Assembly: GCA_020851015.1 (NCBI GenBank)
Contig: JADZDN010000184.1
Coordinates: 1-46,034 of the forward strand
Reading direction: 5' to 3'
DNA from: Alphaproteobacteria bacterium
GTDB taxonomy: Bacteria > Pseudomonadota > Alphaproteobacteria > JAEULC01
Length of the DNA stretch: 46,034 nucleotides
In this document: piece after piece, positions 14,318-21,939 of the stretch
Layout: each line of letters opens with the position of its first letter
Numbering within the stretch: position 1 is the stretch's first letter
Made by a program: the position numbers and the translations under genes
The notes under the pieces: model-generated
The model's database searches: none
What the model saw: the letters and a program-made list of their open reading frames with translations, nothing else
Told to the model about the DNA's origin: nothing

Positions 14318-15121
14318 ATGATAAAGCCAGCCATTTTCGCTGCCGCAATGGCCGCGATCCTCGCCTTGCCTGCCAATGCCCAGGAGCCGCTGCGCCTGTT
14401 CGGCGCCGGTTCGCTGCGCGAGGCGATGACGGAGATCGCCGGCGCCTACGCCCAGGCAAACGGCCGGCCGGTGACCACGGCCTTCGGCTTTTCCGGCCTG
14501 ATGCGCGAGCGCATAGAGCGCGGCGAGGAAGCGGATGTCTTTGCGTCGGCCGATATGGGCCACCCGCAACGCCTGCTCCGCGACGGCCGCGCCACCCGCG
14601 TTGTGCTCTTCACCCGCAATACGCTGTGCCTCGTGGCTCCCGCCGGCACGGGGCTGAAGGAGGACACGCTGGTCGACCGGCTGCTCGACGCATCGCTGCC
14701 GTTGGGCGTGTTTCCCGCGGTCCAAGACCCGGTCGGCGACTATACGCTGGAACTCTTCCAGCGCCTCGACGCGATCCGCCCGGGCGCCAACGCGGCGTTG
14801 CGCGGACGGGCGATCGTGATCTCCGAAAGCGTGCTCGGCCGCCCGCTCGCGTCCGGAGAGGACCTTGCCTCGGCGCTGCTCAAGGACGGGCGCATGAAAC
14901 TCCACGTCAGCTACTGCACGACCGCTCGCCGCCTCGCGGCGCAGGTGCCGGGGCTCGAGATCACCGGCCTGCCCGACCAGCTCCGCGTCGGTCCCGCCTA
15001 CGGTCTGGCGGTCCTCAAAGGCGCCCGGGCCGGGGCGGAGGACCTGGCTCTGTTCGTCCTCGGCGAGCAAGGCCAGCAGGTGCTAGCCAAGTATGGCTTC
15101 ACCCCGGTCACCTTGCCCTGA
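14318..15121 (+). CDS. modA: Molybdate-binding periplasmic protein
   Basis: A 267-residue exported binding protein with signal peptide MIKPAIFAAAMAAILALPANA. The body is ModA-like: LRLFGAGSLREAMTEIAGAY, GRPVTTAFGFSGLMRERI (oxyanion-binding Ser region) and EEADVFASADMGHPQRL. The Mo-box upstream supports molybdate or tungstate as ligand. AAGG lies 7 nt before ATG 14318; ATG 14312 is too close to it. No modB or modC follows; a tRNA gene comes next, so the membrane parts must be elsewhere or the protein may be a sensor or orphan. Confidence 0.82.
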   Translation: MIKPAIFAAAMAAILALPANAQEPLRLFGAGSLREAMTEIAGAYAQANGRPVTTAFGFSGLMRERIERGEEADVFASADMGHPQRLLRDGRATRVVLFTRNTLCLVAPAGTGLKEDTLVDRLLDASLPLGVFPAVQDPVGDYTLELFQRLDAIRPGANAALRGRAIVISESVLGRPLASGEDLASALLKDGRMKLHVSYCTTARRLAAQVPGLEITGLPDQLRVGPAYGLAVLKGARAGAEDLALFVLGEQGQQVLAKYGFTPVTLP

Positions 15122-15212
15122 CCCGAAGGTCGAACTCCATGGTCCGCGTCATGGATCGACCCATTCGGCTACAGATGATCCGCGCGGCCAGGATCGAGAG
15201 CGCAAGGAGTCC

Positions 15213-15289
15213 TGGCGACCCCGGCAGGACTTGAACCTGCAACCACCGGCTTAGAAGGCCGGTGCTCTATCCAGTTGAGCTACGGGGCC
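15213..15289 (-). tRNA. tRNA-Arg (anticodon TCT)
   Basis: A 77-nt cloverleaf read leftward: acceptor GGCCCCG pairs with CGGGGTC (one G-T pair), D-arm GCTCAACTGGATAGAGC, anticodon stem GCCGGCC-type around CTTCTAA, T-arm GCAGGTTCAAGTCCTGC, discriminator G and an encoded CCA. It reads AGA codons, rare in this GC-rich DNA. No integrase lies beside it. Confidence 0.95.
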
Positions 15290-15302
15290 GTCATTGTAGT
15301 TA

Positions 15303-15605
15303 TTAGTGCGTCCAGGGTCTCAGGCGGCCGAAGCGGAAATTGTCGGCATAGGCCTTCGGCTTGATCCGGCGTTCCTGGGGCTCCTCCAGCACGAACTGCA
15401 GCCCATGCTTGCGCGCGTAGGCGATCGCCTCGTCCTTGGTTTCGAAGCGCAGCCGCACCTGGGCCAGCGTGTCGTCCGAGGCCGTCCACCCCATCAGCGG
15501 CTCGGGCCGCCGCGCGCCCGGTTCGAACTCCAGCAACCACTCCTGGGTCAAGCCGCGGCCGGACTGCATCGCCGTCTTGGCCGGCCGGTAGATCCTGACG
15601 GTCAT
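15303..15605 (-). CDS. Complex I accessory subunit homologue (NDUFS4, 18 kDa type)
   Basis: A 100-residue homologue of the mitochondrial NDUFS4 subunit, found in alphaproteobacteria as a peripheral subunit that stabilises the NADH-oxidising arm of complex I. Visible family features are the N-terminal VRIYRPAKTAMQSG, a central WLLEFEPGA and MGWTASDD, the aromatic-rich AIAYARKHG and the ending YADNFRFGRLRPWTH. Full length for the family. It is set between two leftward tRNA genes. A decayed copy of its last 15 codons is at 14178-14221. Confidence 0.9.
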   Translation of the reverse strand: MTVRIYRPAKTAMQSGRGLTQEWLLEFEPGARRPEPLMGWTASDDTLAQVRLRFETKDEAIAYARKHGLQFVLEEPQERRIKPKAYADNFRFGRLRPWTH

Positions 15606-15641
15606 CGCCCCAATGTCCCGGACTGTTTCGCTCGATCCCGA

Positions 15642-15718
15642 TGGTCGGGGCGGCGGGATTTGAACCCACGACCCTCTGCTCCCAAAGCAGATGCGCTACC
15701 AGACTGCGCCACGCCCCG
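15642..15718 (-). tRNA. tRNA-Pro (anticodon TGG)
   Basis: A 77-nt cloverleaf read leftward: acceptor CGGGGCG pairs perfectly with CGCCCCG, D-arm GCGCAGTCTGGTAGCGC, anticodon stem CTGCT/AGCAG with loop TTTGGGA, T-arm GTGGGTTCAAATCCCGC, discriminator A and encoded CCA. A TATGAT (15746-15741) lies upstream as a possible -10. Confidence 0.95.
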
Positions 15719-15796
15719 CCAAACGGACCTGGGTTCGGATATCATAGCGGGGACATCCTGTACAAGATATGCGCCGCGTGGAAAGGAACCTCCTGC

Positions 15797-16474
15797 ATGT
15801 CCAACCGAACCCTGGCGATGACCGACGCCATCCACGCATTCCTGGTGGATGCGACGCTGCGGGAGGCGCCGATCCAGGCCGAGCTGCGCCGCGAGACGGC
15901 GGCCTTGCCGATGGCGGGCATGCAGATCGCGCCCGAGCAAGGGCAGTTCATGGCCTTCCTGGTCGAACTCCTCGGCGTCCGGCGCTACCTGGAGATCGGC
16001 ACCTTCACCGGCTACAGCGCGTTGGCCGTGGCCCTCGCCCTGCCGGTGGAGGGCCGCGCGACCTGCCTGGACCGCAGCGACGAGTGGACCCAGGTGGCGC
16101 GGCGCTACTGGCAGCGCGCGGGCGTCGCCGATCGGATCGACCTCCGACTCGGGGCAGGCCGCGACACCCTGGATGCCCTGCTCGCGGCGGGCGACAGCGA
16201 CCGGTTCGACATGGCCTTCATCGACGCCGACAAGGTGAACTACGACGCCTACTACGAGCGCTGCCTCAAGCTGGTGCGGCCGGGCGGCCTGATCGCGCTG
16301 GACAACATGCTGTGGGGCGGCGACGTGGCGAATGCCGCGAAGAACGACGAGGACACCGTCGCGATCCGTTCGCTCAACCGCAAGATCCGCAACGACCGGC
16401 GCGTCACGTGCAGCCTGGTGCCGATCGGCGACGGCATGATGCTCTGCCGCCGCCGCGCGGCGGCAACCGCTTAG
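15797..16474 (+). CDS. Class I SAM-dependent O-methyltransferase
   Basis: A 225-residue enzyme of the CCoAOMT/catechol-O-methyltransferase family, transferring a methyl group from S-adenosylmethionine to a hydroxyl. The SAM-binding motif YLEIGTFTGYSALAVALAL is at about residues 62-80, the acidic ribose contact in TCLDRSDEW, and the metal/catalytic region MAFIDADKVNYDAYY followed by LIALDNMLWGG. ATG 15797 has AAAGGA upstream. The substrate is unknown. Its stop overlaps the stop of the convergent small exported-protein gene by 4 nt (TTAG). Confidence 0.87.
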   Translation: MSNRTLAMTDAIHAFLVDATLREAPIQAELRRETAALPMAGMQIAPEQGQFMAFLVELLGVRRYLEIGTFTGYSALAVALALPVEGRATCLDRSDEWTQVARRYWQRAGVADRIDLRLGAGRDTLDALLAAGDSDRFDMAFIDADKVNYDAYYERCLKLVRPGGLIALDNMLWGGDVANAAKNDEDTVAIRSLNRKIRNDRRVTCSLVPIGDGMMLCRRRAAATA

Positions 16475-16773
16475 GCGCCCTTGCCGGCCAGACGGGCGCG
16501 CCAAAGCTCCCAGCCCTCGCCGGTCGCCATCAGGCAGGATCGCCCGTTGGGATAGGTCAGCACCAGGGTCCAGGTGCCCTGCTCGGAGGTGATCAGTTCG
16601 ACCACCGATCCCTGGCCCGTCATGCCGAAGCCGGTGGGGGTTTCCTGGTACTTGTCCTTCAGCTGCGCCAGCAGATCGCTTCGATCGCCGCACGCCGGCC
16701 GCTGCTGCGCCTCGGCCGGCATCGCCAGCAGAGCAAGCGCCAGTCCCAGGGCCGGGACCATACGGAACGCCAT
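16471..16773 (-). CDS. Small exported hypothetical protein
   Basis: A 100-residue protein with a signal peptide ending MPAEAQ (about residue 22). The mature part has two Cys (Cys in PACGDRSD and in GRSCLMAT), a segment LAQLKDKYQETPTGFGMTG and a strand-rich WTLVLTYPNG; such small periplasmic proteins are common in this class and have no assigned role. ATG 16773 is chosen because GGAG stands 6 nt upstream; ATG 16785 has no site. Confidence 0.72.
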   Translation of the reverse strand: MAFRMVPALGLALALLAMPAEAQQRPACGDRSDLLAQLKDKYQETPTGFGMTGQGSVVELITSEQGTWTLVLTYPNGRSCLMATGEGWELWRARLAGKGA

Positions 16774-16926
16774 GTCGATCTCCATTCTGGAGCCTACTTG
16801 GCCCAATTCCCTGCCTGCGCATCATCGACGCGCCGCGTTAAGCATTGCCTAAAGCACGCAACGATTCTTCGTTGAGGATTCGTGAATCGAACGGAGCCGG
16901 GCGGAAAGATTCCGAAGAAACGGCGT

Positions 16927-17379
16927 CTATTTCGCGATCTCGGCGTGGCGGACCCGGTCGCCGGGTTTCAGCTTCAGCCGCGCGACCGTGCCGCCGTTCA
17001 GCTCCAGCACCGCGCGCACCGGCCCCGCCGAGGGAATGGTCTCGGTCGATCCCGGCACGGCGCGCTCGCGGATGTTCACCACCTTGCCGTCGGCGCCGAT
17101 GAACAGCATGTCGAGCGGCAGGATGGTCTGGTACATCCACATCGACACGGGCTGCGGCGGATCGTAGAGGAACAGCATCCCCGCATCGGCCGCCATCTTG
17201 GTGCGGAACATCAGCCCCTGCTGCGACTGTTCGGGCGTGCGGGCGATCTCGATGGCGAAACGGTGGCTCTTGCCGTCGCTCTCGATGCTGAGCTCCGATT
17301 TCTCGAAGGTGACGACGGCGGCGGCCGGCGCGGCAAGCGCGACGCTGGCGGCCAAGGCGATGAAAGCGCGGCGGTTCAT
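16927..17379 (-). CDS. DUF192 family exported protein
   Basis: A 150-residue protein with signal peptide MNRRAFIALAASVALAAPAA. The mature part is a complete DUF192 domain: IEIARTPEQSQQGLMFRTKM, GMLFLYDPPQPVSMWMY, TILPLDMLFIGADGKVVNI and AVLELNGG. The family is widespread and of unknown function, probably periplasmic here. The gap 16774-16926 upstream of the previous gene shows nothing clear. Confidence 0.87.
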   Translation of the reverse strand: MNRRAFIALAASVALAAPAAAVVTFEKSELSIESDGKSHRFAIEIARTPEQSQQGLMFRTKMAADAGMLFLYDPPQPVSMWMYQTILPLDMLFIGADGKVVNIRERAVPGSTETIPSAGPVRAVLELNGGTVARLKLKPGDRVRHAEIAK

Positions 17380-17447
17380 GGCGTAGATTTTATGGCGCGC
17401 GCGGCCGCGGGGCAATTCGTTCACGCCAGCAGCGCCGCGGCGACCGC

Positions 17448-18527
17448 CTAACGCACCTCGTCGCGGACCGGGCCGGGGCGCGGCGGATCGGCGAGGCTGG
17501 TGAACCAGCGTGCCGGCGGGTTGCGCCCCTCGCTGCGCGACCAGGTCAGCCCGCGCAGGATCGCCTCGGCGGCCGGCGGGATGGCGTCATCGGGAATATC
17601 GCAGTCGTTCAAGATCGCCCAGACGCCGGCCCAGCAGCGCGCGACCGACCAGGGGTTGTAGCCTCCGCCGCCCAGCACCAGCAGGCGCGGCGCGATCGGC
17701 CTCAGACGCTCGACCGCGTACCAAATCGCCCGATTGGACAGGCCGAGCTTGCTCAACGGATCGTCCTGCAACGCATCGGCGCCGCATTGCAGCACCAGCG
17801 CCTGCGGCCCGGGCGCGGCGGCCAGCGGAACCAGCGCTTGGTCGACGACGAACGCCATCTCGCTGTCGTTGAATCCCGGCGGCACGGGAATGTTTCGGGC
17901 GTTGCCGCCGCCGCGGTCGGCCGTTCCGCCGGTGAAGGGCCAGCGTCCTTCTTCGTGGACCGAGATCACCCGCACGCGCGGTTCGTCGGCGAAGGCGTCC
18001 TGCACGCCGTCGCCGTGGTGCGCGTCGATGTCGACATAGCTGACCGGCGCGATGCCCTGGTCGAGCAACGCCAGGATGCCGAGCACCGGGTCGTTGAAAA
18101 AGCAGAAGCCGCTGGCGCGGTCGCGACGGCCGTGATGGGTCCCGCCCGCCGGGCTGTAGACGACGCCGCCCTCGCGCAGCAGCCCGGCGGCACGGATCGA
18201 CGCCCCGCACGCGGTCGCCGGCCGGCGGAACATCGCCGGGTAGATCGGATTCTCCAGCTTGCCCAGGTTATAGCGCGCGCGCACCTCCGGCGATGCCGTC
18301 TGGCTGCGCTCTACGTCCATCAGCGCAGCGACGTACGCGGGGTCGTGGAAGCGGGCGAGTTGCTCGGAGGTAGCGTGCGGGCTGTCCACGTAATTGGCGT
18401 CGTCGAGCCAACCCAGGGCACGGCACAGGTCGATGACCGTCGAGACGCGGGGAATGGCGAGCGGATGGTTGCGGCCGAAACCGAAGTGCCGATAGATCTC
18501 GCTGCCGATGAACAACGGCCGGGACAT
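17448..18527 (-). CDS. AcuC/histone deacetylase-family amidohydrolase
   Basis: A 359-residue zinc-dependent deacetylase. Family motifs in order: GGTHHGRRDRASGFCFFND with the catalytic His131-His132, YVDIDAHHGDGVQ with zinc ligands near Asp168 and His170, LVLQCGADAL with the third Asp, and GGGGYNPWSVARCW near the end. Bacterial members remove acetyl groups from acetoin-utilisation enzymes, polyamines or other acyl substrates; the substrate here is not evident. Length fits the family. It starts about 45 nt from the terminator hairpin of the next gene. Confidence 0.87.
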   Translation of the reverse strand: MSRPLFIGSEIYRHFGFGRNHPLAIPRVSTVIDLCRALGWLDDANYVDSPHATSEQLARFHDPAYVAALMDVERSQTASPEVRARYNLGKLENPIYPAMFRRPATACGASIRAAGLLREGGVVYSPAGGTHHGRRDRASGFCFFNDPVLGILALLDQGIAPVSYVDIDAHHGDGVQDAFADEPRVRVISVHEEGRWPFTGGTADRGGGNARNIPVPPGFNDSEMAFVVDQALVPLAAAPGPQALVLQCGADALQDDPLSKLGLSNRAIWYAVERLRPIAPRLLVLGGGGYNPWSVARCWAGVWAILNDCDIPDDAIPPAAEAILRGLTWSRSEGRNPPARWFTSLADPPRPGPVRDEVR

Positions 18528-18571
18528 GGCGGCGCAGGATAGCGCAAGGCGCGCCCCTCCCCTAACCGCAA

Positions 18572-18599
18572 GCGCCCGGTGGAGCTTGCCACCGGGCGC
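18572..18599 (-). terminator. Hairpin terminator of the PRC-barrel gene
   Basis: A perfect 11-bp stem GCGCCCGGTGG / CCACCGGGCGC with a 6-nt loop, 25 nt beyond the stop of the leftward PRC gene. No strong T-run follows, which is usual in this GC-rich DNA. Confidence 0.6.
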
Positions 18600-18623
18600 C
18601 TTGATCGGACAGCTAGTCGCGGC

Positions 18624-19085
18624 CTACTGGACCTGGGAAACCTGCTCCTTCCATTCCGGCATCGCCTTCAGCTCGTCGGAGCTGTACGAGACCTTGAAGA
18701 CGCCCTTGGACTGATCCCAGGCGAATTCCTCCATCGGCAACGCGACGAGATGGGCGCCGATCCCCAGCACACCGCCTTCCGCGACCACGAACTTGGTGAT
18801 CTGCTTGGTGCCCGGCTGCAACAGCAGCGTCGACACGGTGCCGATCTTCTTGTCGTCCGGTCCATAGACCGTGGAGCCGATGATCTTCGACACGTCCTCG
18901 CGCGCAAGCGGGCTGACCGCCGGCGGCAACGGCTTTGGCGCCGCCGTGCTCGGCGTGGTCGCCGCCGCCGGCGGGCTGGTCGGGCCGGCCGCGGGCGGGG
19001 TCGTCTGCGCCCTGGCGGCGCCGGTCAGGAGCAGCGCCACGGCCGTCGTGGCGGTGAACCTGCGGATATAGGTACCTGCAGTCAT
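18624..19085 (-). CDS. Exported PRC-barrel domain protein
   Basis: A 153-residue protein with a signal peptide (MTAGTYIRRFTATTAVALLL, cleavage near ARAQ), a Pro/Ala/Thr-rich linker (about residues 28-60) and a C-terminal PRC-barrel (IIGSTVYGPDDKKIGTVSTL, FVVAEGGVLGIGAHLVALPM). PRC barrels bind proteins or RNA, and the exported alphaproteobacterial versions have no defined role. AGGAGG lies just ahead of ATG 19085. It is divergent from the thiamine-precursor transporter. Confidence 0.83.
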   Translation of the reverse strand: MTAGTYIRRFTATTAVALLLTGAARAQTTPPAAGPTSPPAAATTPSTAAPKPLPPAVSPLAREDVSKIIGSTVYGPDDKKIGTVSTLLLQPGTKQITKFVVAEGGVLGIGAHLVALPMEEFAWDQSKGVFKVSYSSDELKAMPEWKEQVSQVQ

Positions 19086-19205
19086 GGCAATGCCTCCTTT
19101 GCTGGCTGGCCATGCAGGCCAGAACGCCTCCTTTTCCGGCCGGTTCCGCCGGCCGGGCCGATTGCAACCTTGCGGCAAGGCCCGCGTTGTTTCATATTCC
19201 CCTCG

Positions 19206-19314
19206 TCACTGGGGGGAGCCGGCGTTCCGGCTGAGAGGTCCCAAGCGGCGCCAGGGCGCCCAGGGGGACGACCCCAGAACCTGATGCGGTTCGTACCGCC
19301 GTAGGGACTGGTGA
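19206..19314 (+). promoter_or_regulatory. TPP (thiamine pyrophosphate) riboswitch
   Basis: All conserved THI-element blocks are present in order: a GGGGGAGCC start, GGCTGAGAGG (19229-19238), ACCCCAGAACCTGAT (about 19271-19285), a P4-like CGGTTCGTACCG, then GTAGGGA; flanking TCAC/GTGA forms P1. The 3' end lies only 3 nt from the ATPase ATG, so ligand binding probably hides the ribosome site and stops translation of the transporter when thiamine pyrophosphate is plentiful. Confidence 0.93.
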
Positions 19315-19317
19315 GAG

Positions 19318-20085
19318 ATGGTCGTCCGCGCCGAAGCGCCGCATTCTCCCGACATCGTGATCCGCTCCGCCCGCCTGAGCTACGGCGGCGCCGTGCTGTT
19401 CGACCAGCTCGACGCGCGCTTCGCGGGCGGGCGCTGCACCTGCCTGCTCGGCCCCAGCGGGGTCGGCAAGTCGAGCCTTCTGCGGCTGATCGCGGGCTTG
19501 GCCCCGACCGGGGCAGGCGGCGATGTGCTCGGCAGCGACGGCATGCCGGTCGCAGGTCGCGTCGCCTGGATGGGCCAGACCGAGCCGCTGATGCCCTGGC
19601 TCAGCGCGCGCGGCAATGTCGCGATCGGCGCGCGGCTGCGCGGCGAGACTCCCCATGCCGACGCGCTGCGACGCGCGGATGCGATGCTCGCGCGGGTCGG
19701 CCTCGCCGGCCGCGAGCGCGACCGCCCCGCCGCGCTGTCCGGCGGCATGCGCCAGCGCGTGGCCCTGGCCCGCACGCTGTTCGAGGGCCGCCCCATCGTG
19801 CTGATGGACGAGCCCTTCTCCGCCCTCGACGCGATCACCCGCCTGGCATTGCAGGAGGAGGCCGCGCGGCTGCTCGCGCGGCGGACGGTCGTGCTCGTCA
19901 CCCACGACCCGCTGGAGGCGCTGCGGATCGGCCATGCCGTCCACGTGATGGCCGGGCGGCCCGCGGCGCTTGGTCCGGCGATCGTCCCGCCGGGCGCGCC
20001 GCCGCGCGCGCTCGACGACCCGCAGGTGCTGGCGTTGCAGGGCGAGTTGTTGCGTCACCTGACAGAGGCGCGCGACGCCGCATGA
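19318..20085 (+). CDS. thiZ: Thiamine-precursor ABC transporter ATPase
   Basis: A 255-residue ATP-binding subunit of the nitrate/sulfonate/taurine-like class. Walker A is GPSGVGKSSLLR, the Q-loop is near GQTEPLMPWLS, the signature LSGGMRQRVALART and Walker B IVLMDEPFSALDA, with switch His in VLVTHDPLEAL. It is the first gene after the TPP riboswitch and overlaps the permease start by 4 nt. The riboswitch and the NMT1-like binding protein indicate uptake of a thiamine pyrimidine precursor (HMP or formylaminopyrimidine), as in ThiXYZ. Confidence 0.88.
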   Translation: MVVRAEAPHSPDIVIRSARLSYGGAVLFDQLDARFAGGRCTCLLGPSGVGKSSLLRLIAGLAPTGAGGDVLGSDGMPVAGRVAWMGQTEPLMPWLSARGNVAIGARLRGETPHADALRRADAMLARVGLAGRERDRPAALSGGMRQRVALARTLFEGRPIVLMDEPFSALDAITRLALQEEAARLLARRTVVLVTHDPLEALRIGHAVHVMAGRPAALGPAIVPPGAPPRALDDPQVLALQGELLRHLTEARDAA

Positions 20086-20837
20086 TCGCGTTGCGCGCCA
20101 TCGTCACCTTCGCCGGGCTGATCGTGCTCTGGCAGGGCCTCGTCATGCTGACCGGCATGCCGCACTACCTGCTGCCGGCGCCCAGCCGCGTCGCCCAGAC
20201 CCTGTGGGCGCGCGCCGACATCCTGTGGGAGCACGCCCGGATCACCGTCTTGGAGATCGCGCTCGGCCTCGTGCTGGGCGTGCTCAGCGGCGCGTTCTGC
20301 GCGCTCGTGCTGATGGCGTCGCGCCTGGCGCGGCGCTGGCTGCTGCCGGTGCTGATCGCCAGCCAGGCGATCCCGACCTTCGCGATCGCGCCGCTGCTGG
20401 TGCTGTGGTTCGGCTACGGGCTTCTGTCCAAGGTCGTGATGTCGATCATCGTAATCTTCTTCTCGGTCGCCTCCGCCTTCTACGACGGAATGCGCCGCAC
20501 CGAGCCGGGCTGGCTCGACCTCGCGCGCACCATGTCGGCCTCGCCCTGGCGAACGCTGTGGCTGGTGCGCGTGCCGGCCGCCCTGCCCTCGCTCGCGACG
20601 GGCATCCGCGTCGCCGCGGTGTTCGCGCCGATCGGCGCGATCATCGGCGAGTGGGTCGGCGCCAGCCGCGGCCTCGGCTACCTGATGCTGCAGTCCAACG
20701 CCCGCATGCAGATCGACATGCTGTTCGCCGCCCTGTTGGTGCTGGCGGTGTTCGGCGTGGCGCTCTATGCGACCCTCGACGCCGTGCTGCGGCGACTGAT
20801 TTCCTGGGCGCCCGACGCGGTGCCCGACGACGACTGA
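20082..20837 (+). CDS. thiX: Thiamine-precursor ABC transporter permease
   Basis: A 251-residue inner-membrane permease with about six membrane helices. The ABC-contact region is ARTMSASPWRTLWLVRVPAALPSLATG, followed by the family-typical PIGAIIGEWVGASRGLGYLM. ATG overlaps the ATPase stop (ATGA), so translation is coupled and the riboswitch controls both. Length and order match SsuC/ThiX-type permeases. Confidence 0.87.
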   Translation: MIALRAIVTFAGLIVLWQGLVMLTGMPHYLLPAPSRVAQTLWARADILWEHARITVLEIALGLVLGVLSGAFCALVLMASRLARRWLLPVLIASQAIPTFAIAPLLVLWFGYGLLSKVVMSIIVIFFSVASAFYDGMRRTEPGWLDLARTMSASPWRTLWLVRVPAALPSLATGIRVAAVFAPIGAIIGEWVGASRGLGYLMLQSNARMQIDMLFAALLVLAVFGVALYATLDAVLRRLISWAPDAVPDDD

Positions 20838-20857
20838 CCGATGAAAGGAGCCCCGCC

Positions 20858-21790
20858 ATGATACGCCTGCTGCTGGCGCTCGCCATGATCGCCCTGGCCA
20901 CGCGCGCCGATGCCGCCGACAAGATGACCATCATCCTCGACTGGTTCGTCAACCCCGACCACGCGCCGATCATCGTCGCGGCCGAGAAGGGCTATTTCGC
21001 CGAGGCCGGGCTCGACCTCGAGATCGTGCCGCCGGCCGATCCCAGCGACCCGCCCAAGCTGGTTGCCGCCGGCAGGGCCGAGCTTGCGGTCAGCTACCAG
21101 CCGACGCACCAGATCCAGGTGGCCGAGGGCCTGCCGCTGGTGCGGATCGCCACGTTGATCTCGACTCCGCTCAACAGCGTGGTCGTGCTGGCCGACGGGC
21201 CGATCAAGTCGATCAAGGACCTGAAGGGCCGGAAGGTCGGCTTCTCGGTCGCCGGCACCGAGGAGGCCGTGCTCGGCACGATCCTGGAAAAGCACGGATT
21301 GACCTTGAAGGACGTCGAGATGGTCAACGTCAACTTCGCGCTGACCCCCGCGCTGCTGACCGGCCGGGTGGCCGCCGTCACCGGCGCCTATCGCAACTTC
21401 GAGCTGAACCAGCTCGCGATCGAGGGCAAGCCCGGGCGCGCCTTCCATGTCGAGGAGGAAGGCGTGCCGGTCTACGACGAGCTGATCGTCGTCGCCAACA
21501 AGGACAAGCTGGCCGACCCGCGCCTGAAGCGCTTCGTGACGGCGCTGGAGCGCGGCGTGATGTTCCTGACCAACAATCCGGACGAGAGCTGGAAGCTGTT
21601 CGTCGCGCGCCACAAGGACCTGGACGACGAGCTCAACAAGCGCGCGTGGCGCGACACGCTCCCCCGCTTCGACAAGCGCCCCGCCGCGATGGACAACGGG
21701 CGCTACCAGCGCTTCGCCAAGTTCCTGCAGGACAAGGGCCTGGTGAAGGCGATGCCGCCGGTAGCGAGCTACGCGGTGGAGTTGCCGTAA
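20858..21790 (+). CDS. thiY: Thiamine-pyrimidine-precursor binding protein (NMT1/THI5-like)
   Basis: A 310-residue periplasmic binding protein with signal peptide MIRLLLALAMIALATRADA. NMT1/THI5-like features are MTIILDWFVNPDHAPIIVAAEKGYF at the mature N-terminus (a run also found in fungal HMP synthases), ELAVSYQPTHQIQVAEGLP and KGRKVGFSVAGTEEAVL. AAAGGAG stands before ATG 20858, 20 nt after the permease. With the riboswitch it supports transport of an HMP-type pyrimidine. The following 149 nt hold only the upstream region of the repeat array. Confidence 0.88.
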   Translation: MIRLLLALAMIALATRADAADKMTIILDWFVNPDHAPIIVAAEKGYFAEAGLDLEIVPPADPSDPPKLVAAGRAELAVSYQPTHQIQVAEGLPLVRIATLISTPLNSVVVLADGPIKSIKDLKGRKVGFSVAGTEEAVLGTILEKHGLTLKDVEMVNVNFALTPALLTGRVAAVTGAYRNFELNQLAIEGKPGRAFHVEEEGVPVYDELIVVANKDKLADPRLKRFVTALERGVMFLTNNPDESWKLFVARHKDLDDELNKRAWRDTLPRFDKRPAAMDNGRYQRFAKFLQDKGLVKAMPPVASYAVELP

Positions 21791-21939
21791 GGGACCGCCA
21801 CTGCCCAGGCCACCCCATCCATCGGAATGTATCGCGTATCGTGAACGCTACAAAAAAGTATTGCGTGGATCACGAAGTTCTGGTATTGTTCTTTCTCGCA
21901 TAGTCGACCTTATTAACGGTTCCACGCCTGGAGATTGCT

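Noticed and set aside
15213..15718. tRNA genes as attachment sites of an integrated element
   Set aside because: No integrase lies nearby and no repeated tRNA 3' end was seen on either side within the window.
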